Assembly: GCF_949987535.1 (NCBI RefSeq)
Contig: NC_080075.1
Span: forward strand, 54,987,636 to 55,051,635
Length of the DNA: 64,000 nucleotides
DNA from: Balaenoptera acutorostrata
Taxonomy: Eukaryota > Chordata > Mammalia > Artiodactyla > Balaenopteridae
Reading direction: 5' to 3'
Below the pieces are notes generated by a model. It did no database searches and was not told the DNA's origin. It was given only the letters and a program-made list of their open reading frames with translations. Positions 59,311 through 64,000 of the stretch are shown piece after piece. Each line of letters begins with the position of its first letter. The first letter of the stretch is position 1. Position numbers and translations under genes: made by a program.

Positions 59311-60822
59311 AAAGTACCTGGTCAGTAACATGTAATAAATTAATTATAGCCATTGAAATAATGTATTTTTTAAAATGCCAGAGAGATGTGTATTAAAGTA
59401 AGATTCCAGGCCCCATCACTTCTCCGTCTGCCTGCCTGCCCTTCACTGGGGTCTGCTTCTCTTCTACGTGGCATTGTCTTGGCAGGGTCCTGTGTTCGAT
59501 GGACCTAAGTTTGTCTTCTCTTGTCTGCTGGACCACCACGCCGACTTGAAAGCACAGCAGAGGCTGGGCCAAGAAGGACCACTCAATCAGCATTTGTTGA
59601 CTCTGCCTGTGATGACTCTTTGAATGTCTATATTTTAAGATTCTGAGATTTTTGTTATCTACCCTGTTGATCGCCTCAGGTCTCTTGATGCAAAATTTGT
59701 CATTGTCAGGTGTACCACTAGATGGCAGCAGCATCTCACAGAATCTCCTTTCCCAGCCCTTAGACGCCCATCCACGGGCTATTTATTTTTTGAGTCAGTT
59801 CTATTTCTCTCCTGGAAAATCCAAGGTCACTACCCTCCTCACCTCCCCCGACCCATGTGGATTTCCCAGACAGAGTCATCACTGCATTATTTTGCTCCTC
59901 CAGTGGAAACGCGGTGGGGAAAAGTGGAAGAGTGTGGGTAGGTAGGTAGACTGTCTAAGGTCAGTACAAAATGACCTGACTGGTATGCTTGGGGAATTCA
60001 ATTCCTACCAGCATTTACTGGGCACCTATTATGTGTCAGACCTAATGCTATGCTTCATTTACAGGATACACTGTCCCTGTCACAGATGTGTGGCCATGTC
60101 CTGAGAATGAAGGAAAAGAGTAGCTGTGGTCTTTGGGCGGGGAGGTTGGAGAACGGTTTAGAGTAGCAGTGGGAACCAGTGCTGGTCTGATCGGTACTGC
60201 TCTCACTGGGCTGTTCACTCCATTTGGGAAATGTAAGTTACAAGAGACTCTGATTGCAACGAAGCTAAAATATGTATGTGGATGAAGCCTCGAAGGTGAC
60301 ATGCAAACATGAAGTCAGTAGCTGGGATGCAGTTGAAGGATGATGGTCTATGTGAAATATTCTCTATACAAACAACTCTGTCACATTGCCATTATATAAT
60401 TTAAAAAATAAAAACATTAAAGAACATATCATTGATGATCCTAGTAAGAAGTAGACCTCAAGCTAGCCCCAAACCTATTACACATGCTATTCTTAGATGA
60501 ATCAGGTTTGGTGAGAAACCTTACAGTAGATTGTGTTTGGGTCACTGAACTTGACAAGAACACAGAACGTTTCCTTGTGGGGTCGGCAGCTTTGTTTGCT
60601 TCAAGGTGGAACAAAAGGCTTTTAATCTTCAAATCCAAGCAGCAGGCTGGCTGACATCAAATGCTTATGTGTATTCCTGAGCAGCAGAGCCGAATCACAG
60701 GGTCTTTTTAATTGGAGGTGACTTGCCCTCCTTTCCACACTATCATTTACACGGGCAAAAAGATAAGCTGACTCCTCTTCAAATCTCCTGGCATCAAACA
60801 GCCACTAGAACCCTTCTTCTAA
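59311..60822. other. Intergenic, nothing recognised apart from an L2/MIR-like scrap
   Basis: 59,985-60,070 (AGCATTTACTGGGCACCTAT, TGTGTCAGACCTAATGCTAT) looks like an old MIR/L2 fragment. The remaining sequence has no supported feature. Confidence 0.5.
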
Positions 60823-61226
60823 AACATACACGCACACACACACACCACCACCACCAACACACACACACACACATACACACCACCACCACCAACACACACA
60901 CACACACATACACACCGCCACCACCACCAACACACACACACACACACACACACCACCACCACCACCACACACACACACACACACACATACACACCACTAC
61001 CACACACACACACACCACCACCACACACACACACACCACCACCACACACACACACACATACACACCACCACCACACACACACACCCCACCACCACCACCA
61101 CACACACACACCACCACCACACACACACACACACACACCCACATACACACCACCACCACCACCACCACCACCACACATGCACACACACCACCACCACCAC
61201 CAACAACAACAACACACACACACACT
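60823..61226. repeat. Compound CA / CCA(CAC) low-complexity array
   Basis: About 400 bp made only of (CA)n blocks alternating with (CCA)2-7 blocks, with occasional ATACACACC and CAACAA units. Blocks such as CACACATACACACCACCACC recur, so there is higher-order repetition. Long frames on both strands (Thr/His-rich or Val/Cys/Trp/Gly-rich) are by-products of the repeat. Confidence 0.97.
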
Positions 61227-61817
61227 ATAAAAACAACACCAAATCCATTCAAAAATGAATAAGAACTTGAAGAGAATGAAACTGCTCAGATTGAACTACT
61301 TTGGGAAAAGGCATTATTAACCTTTCCCCAAACAATGGAAGTGATGACCTGGATACGAAGAAGAGATGGTGGTGCTGTGGACCCAGTAAACTCTGAAGAG
61401 GCCAAAGCAGTGTATGAAATCTAGGCTTTATCAACCTTTGTGCCACTGTGCTTTCTTTTCCTAATACAAACGTCTTCTGAAAAATCTCCACCCTATGGCA
61501 GCTCGGCCAAGGAGAAAAGGAATTTCCCCTCCACTCCAATCAGGATGGCTCTCCAGGGGAGCAAGGCCACCCCAGAGATTGCCACATTGTGAGGATGAGG
61601 GTGGAGAGGCATGGGGATTCATGGGAAGCAACCTGGATTTGGAAAATGGGGTAGATTGAAAGAGCCAAACCCCGAGGGAGAGACGGGGATGGGGGGAGCT
61701 CTGTCAGTCCCCTGCACCCTGGTCTTTACATCCTAACCTTAATCCTTAAGGTTTGATTCCAGCAAGCTCCTCAGATGTTACCAAAGCTGAGAAAATCCTC
61801 CTGCCACACTTCTCTTC
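61227..61817. other. Intergenic, nothing recognised
   Basis: Unique sequence with no supported gene or repeat. Confidence 0.5.
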
Positions 61818-61831
61818 AAAAAGTCTAAGAA

Positions 61832-62140
61832 GGACTTCCCTGGTGGTGCGGTGGTTAAGAATCTGCCTGCCAATGCAGGGGACACAGGTGTGAGCCCTGG
61901 TCCAGGAAGATCTCACATGGCACAGAGCAACTAAGCCCATGCACCACAACTACTGAGCCCACGTGCCACAACTACTGAAGCCCGCGTGCCTAGAGCCTCT
62001 GCTCTGCAACAAGAGAAGCCACGGCAATGAGAAGCCCGTGCACCGCAACGAAGAGTAGCCCCCACTCGCTGCAACTAGAGAAAGCCTGCACGCAGCAACG
62101 AAGCCCCAACGCAGCCATAAATAAATAAATATATTTTTAA
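61832..62140 (+). mobile_element. CHR-family SINE, long form
   Basis: Starts GGACTTCCCTGGTGGTGCGG and ends (TAAA)n. Flanked by AAAAAGTCTAAGAA (61818-61831 and 62141-62154). The body carries ACTACTGAGCCC / ACTACTGAAGCCC modules as in the copies at 21,994 and 26,533. Confidence 0.95.
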
Positions 62141-62154
62141 AAAAAGTCTAAGAA

Positions 62155-63309
62155 AGCTGAAACTGCAACAGAGGTGAGAAAACTTTGCTTTTAGAAATGT
62201 TACTCATCCTTTAGCAACACAAGCACCAAAGAGAACTCAAACTGCTTTATTTATTGTCAGGCCTTGAGGAACAGGGCTCTACAGATCAGTTCAGACAGCA
62301 TTTTTGAACATCTCTCAGAAGCCAGGATTGAATGGGGTCAGGATTCTAGGGGTTAGGTGGCCTCTCAGAGCCTCAGTTACCTCCTCTGTAAAGTGTGGAT
62401 AATCTAGTGCCTATTTCATAAGATTGTTGTGGAAATTAAGTGTCAAGTGCCTGTGGCATTTATTGATAACTGATGGATAAATTGTATATATCAATATGCT
62501 CCTTGGCATGGATTCATTCAACCAAATCTGATGGCTCTCTGAGGCCATAAATAAAGGTAAGTGAGACCCTATGAATGTATATACATCCACATATATTACA
62601 TCGATTCTAAAATGTACACCTTCGTGTTTTCACATATTTGAATTTGGCAACCCTTCTTTCTTGGTGGTAAATGAAAATGGAATAATGGTGTGACTTAATG
62701 GTGTGACTACAATCAGTGAAATCTTTGAGTTGGTGAAAGCCAGTAATAATCATAAAGACAGAGTCATCAGCTCTCTGCCATGATCCAGCCTCTAAACAAC
62801 ACTCAGAACCAGAATCCCAGTACAGGTGACTCAGGATGCTGTCTTCTCTCTTCTCTGATATGTCAGCTCCCCTGCTGCCTTTGGAGCACAGGAGTGAGAG
62901 GGGCCTTTGGGTGACTGGACTCATCACCTCTGGGCAGCTGAGGGCTGGGCCGTACCCAAACTCCAGTGCACATACAGGTCTGTGTTTAGAACGCAGGCCC
63001 TTAGGCCCTGCCCTGGGGGATCTGGAAGTGGAGCCCCAGGTGGTTCAGCCATCCCTGGTCCCTCCGTGGTGCCAGGGGATTCTTTGCTGGAGGAGAGCGT
63101 CTCAGTTGTGGGCTCATGAAAGGTTCTTTACCGAGAACCCTGAGTTTGCTTCCAGATGCTGCTCGTCCAGGACCGTGCTGACGCTGGCGCATGCCGGTTA
63201 GCGTGGAATCAGCCACGGTGGGAGCATTTACACCAGAGCAATAGGCAAACCCACCAGCCAAGGCTTTAAAAATTTTTTTTTTCCTTCAGAGAGCCAGTTT
63301 ACCAGCACA
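62155..63309. other. Intergenic with a MIR fragment
   Basis: 62,355-62,470 is a MIR piece (CTCAGAGCCTCAGTTACCTC, GTGGAAATTAAGTGTCAAGT). The rest, including overlapping 70-121-codon frames at 62.8-63.2 kb, is unrecognised. Confidence 0.5.
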
Positions 63310-63475
63310 CTCTGTAACTTCTCCTGAGCTGGGTGACCTTGAGGGAGGAGGTCATGGAAAACCACTCTGAGTGAGCCTGTCTTTCCATCTGAACGGGGAT
63401 AATTATATTTCTCCCCTCATGGGGTTGTGGGGGAATAAACGAGTTCATGAGAAAGCATCACGCCCAGGGCTAGGC
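63310..63475 (+). mobile_element. MIR SINE fragment
   Basis: TGAGCTGGGTGACCTTGAGG, CTGTCTTTCCATCTGAACGG and GGATAATTATATTTCTCCCC followed by GGGGTTGTGGGGGAATAAAC match the MIR core order. Confidence 0.78.
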
Positions 63476-63589
63476 TCCATCAATTTGCAGTTTATTCTTT
63501 TGCTCCAGAAGTTTCCTATAATGTTTTCTCTTTGGGAACATACCAGGGAGAGAATGAAGTGAAACGAACATTCTTCATGAGACAATTCA

Positions 63590-63790
63590 AATCTCCATGT
63601 GGGTAACTAGCATTTAACAGTAAGGATAATAGCAATCAACTTTATATGACTTTTTATAGTTTAACCAACTGTATTTAATGTGGCACAGCCTCCCAGGGCA
63701 GGCACTGCTCTCCCCATTCTTCAGATGAGGAAACCGAGCCTCCGAGAAGTGACTTATTCTGTGTCAGGTGGCTTGTAAGTGAAACAGGAA
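63590..63790 (-). mobile_element. MIR/L2-age fragment
   Basis: CCCCATTCTTCAGATGAGGA, AACCGAGCCTCCGAGAAGTG and the following GGTGGCTTGTAAGTG are recognisable MIR-class strings. The last 200 bp of the window beyond it are featureless. Confidence 0.65.
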
Positions 63791-64000
63791 CCACGACTTT
63801 TGACGTACTTTTTTTCTTCCCCATCGCATTACAACAGAGCCTGTGTGAAGGGCTGTGGGTAGACAGGGAGGTGGGTGGCAGTACAACAAACCAAACCCCC
63901 GAGCCCCACAAGGTTCCTGCCCAAAGCTGAAAGTTTAGTTGGAAAACCTAAAACACCCACAAGGGAATCACTTGGGAACGATGACCAAGCAGAGTTGCAA

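Noticed and set aside
60723..61262. 179-codon Thr/His-rich frame and minus Val/Cys/Trp-rich frames
   Set aside because: Artefacts of the CA/CCA array; no unique coding sequence around it.

Overview
This is nuclear DNA of a mammal, most likely a cetacean (toothed or baleen whale; hippo is not excluded by sequence alone). The window carries more than a dozen well-preserved tRNA-derived SINEs of the CHR family, with the 5' motif GGGCTTCCCTGGTGGCGCAG, an A-box-like TGGCGCAGTGG and a B-box-like GGTTCGAGCCC. It also has a fairly young L1 whose 3' end reads AGCAATTATACTCCAATAAA. This combination is typical of whales. I saw no ruminant BovB. The introns, splice sites, 5' untranslated exon and AATAAA signal are ordinary vertebrate features. 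There are no bacterial genes, operons, CRISPR arrays or plasmid features.

Layout. At the left edge, on the minus strand, is the first coding exon of TTC7A (44 codons visible, the rest lies outside), set in a CpG island up to about position 1,050. From there to about 37 kb no second gene is recognisable. The stretch is built of layered transposons: a decayed class I endogenous retrovirus (about 2.9-6.0 kb) split by a Tigger-type DNA transposon; a multi-kilobase antisense L1 (8.6-12.9 kb) cut by SINEs and other repeats; a 4.8-kb younger L1 (21.3-26.5 kb) carrying one SINE inside it and another on its 3' edge; and LTR fragments. A second CpG island at about 37.25-37.70 kb is the MCFD2 promoter. 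MCFD2 runs on the plus strand: a non-coding exon ending at 37,471, coding exons 42,957-43,105, 43,907-44,066 and 45,441-45,569, and a 3' UTR with AATAAA at 46,929. The spliced reading frame gives 145 residues and is intact. The right third (47-64 kb) holds no recognised gene. It contains MIR, MER5-type, HAL1/L1 and CHR copies, a 30-bp minisatellite (49.7 kb) and a CA/CCA compound array (60.8-61.2 kb).

Gene relationships. TTC7A and MCFD2 are divergent neighbours, as on human chromosome 2p. MCFD2 is the calcium-binding partner of LMAN1 in ER-to-Golgi export of coagulation factors V and VIII. TTC7A scaffolds the plasma-membrane PI4KA complex. They are not known to act together.

I found no convincing new biological system. 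The points most worth checking are the repeat archaeology (one 14-bp target site present three times around nested insertions, a probable L1 3' transduction, a SINE subfamily marked by a 24-bp duplication), a candidate RFX X-box and cryptic exon upstream of MCFD2, and an overlapping upstream ORF at the TTC7A start. Repeat family names come from memory of consensus sequences. Boundaries without a stated target-site duplication are approximate.
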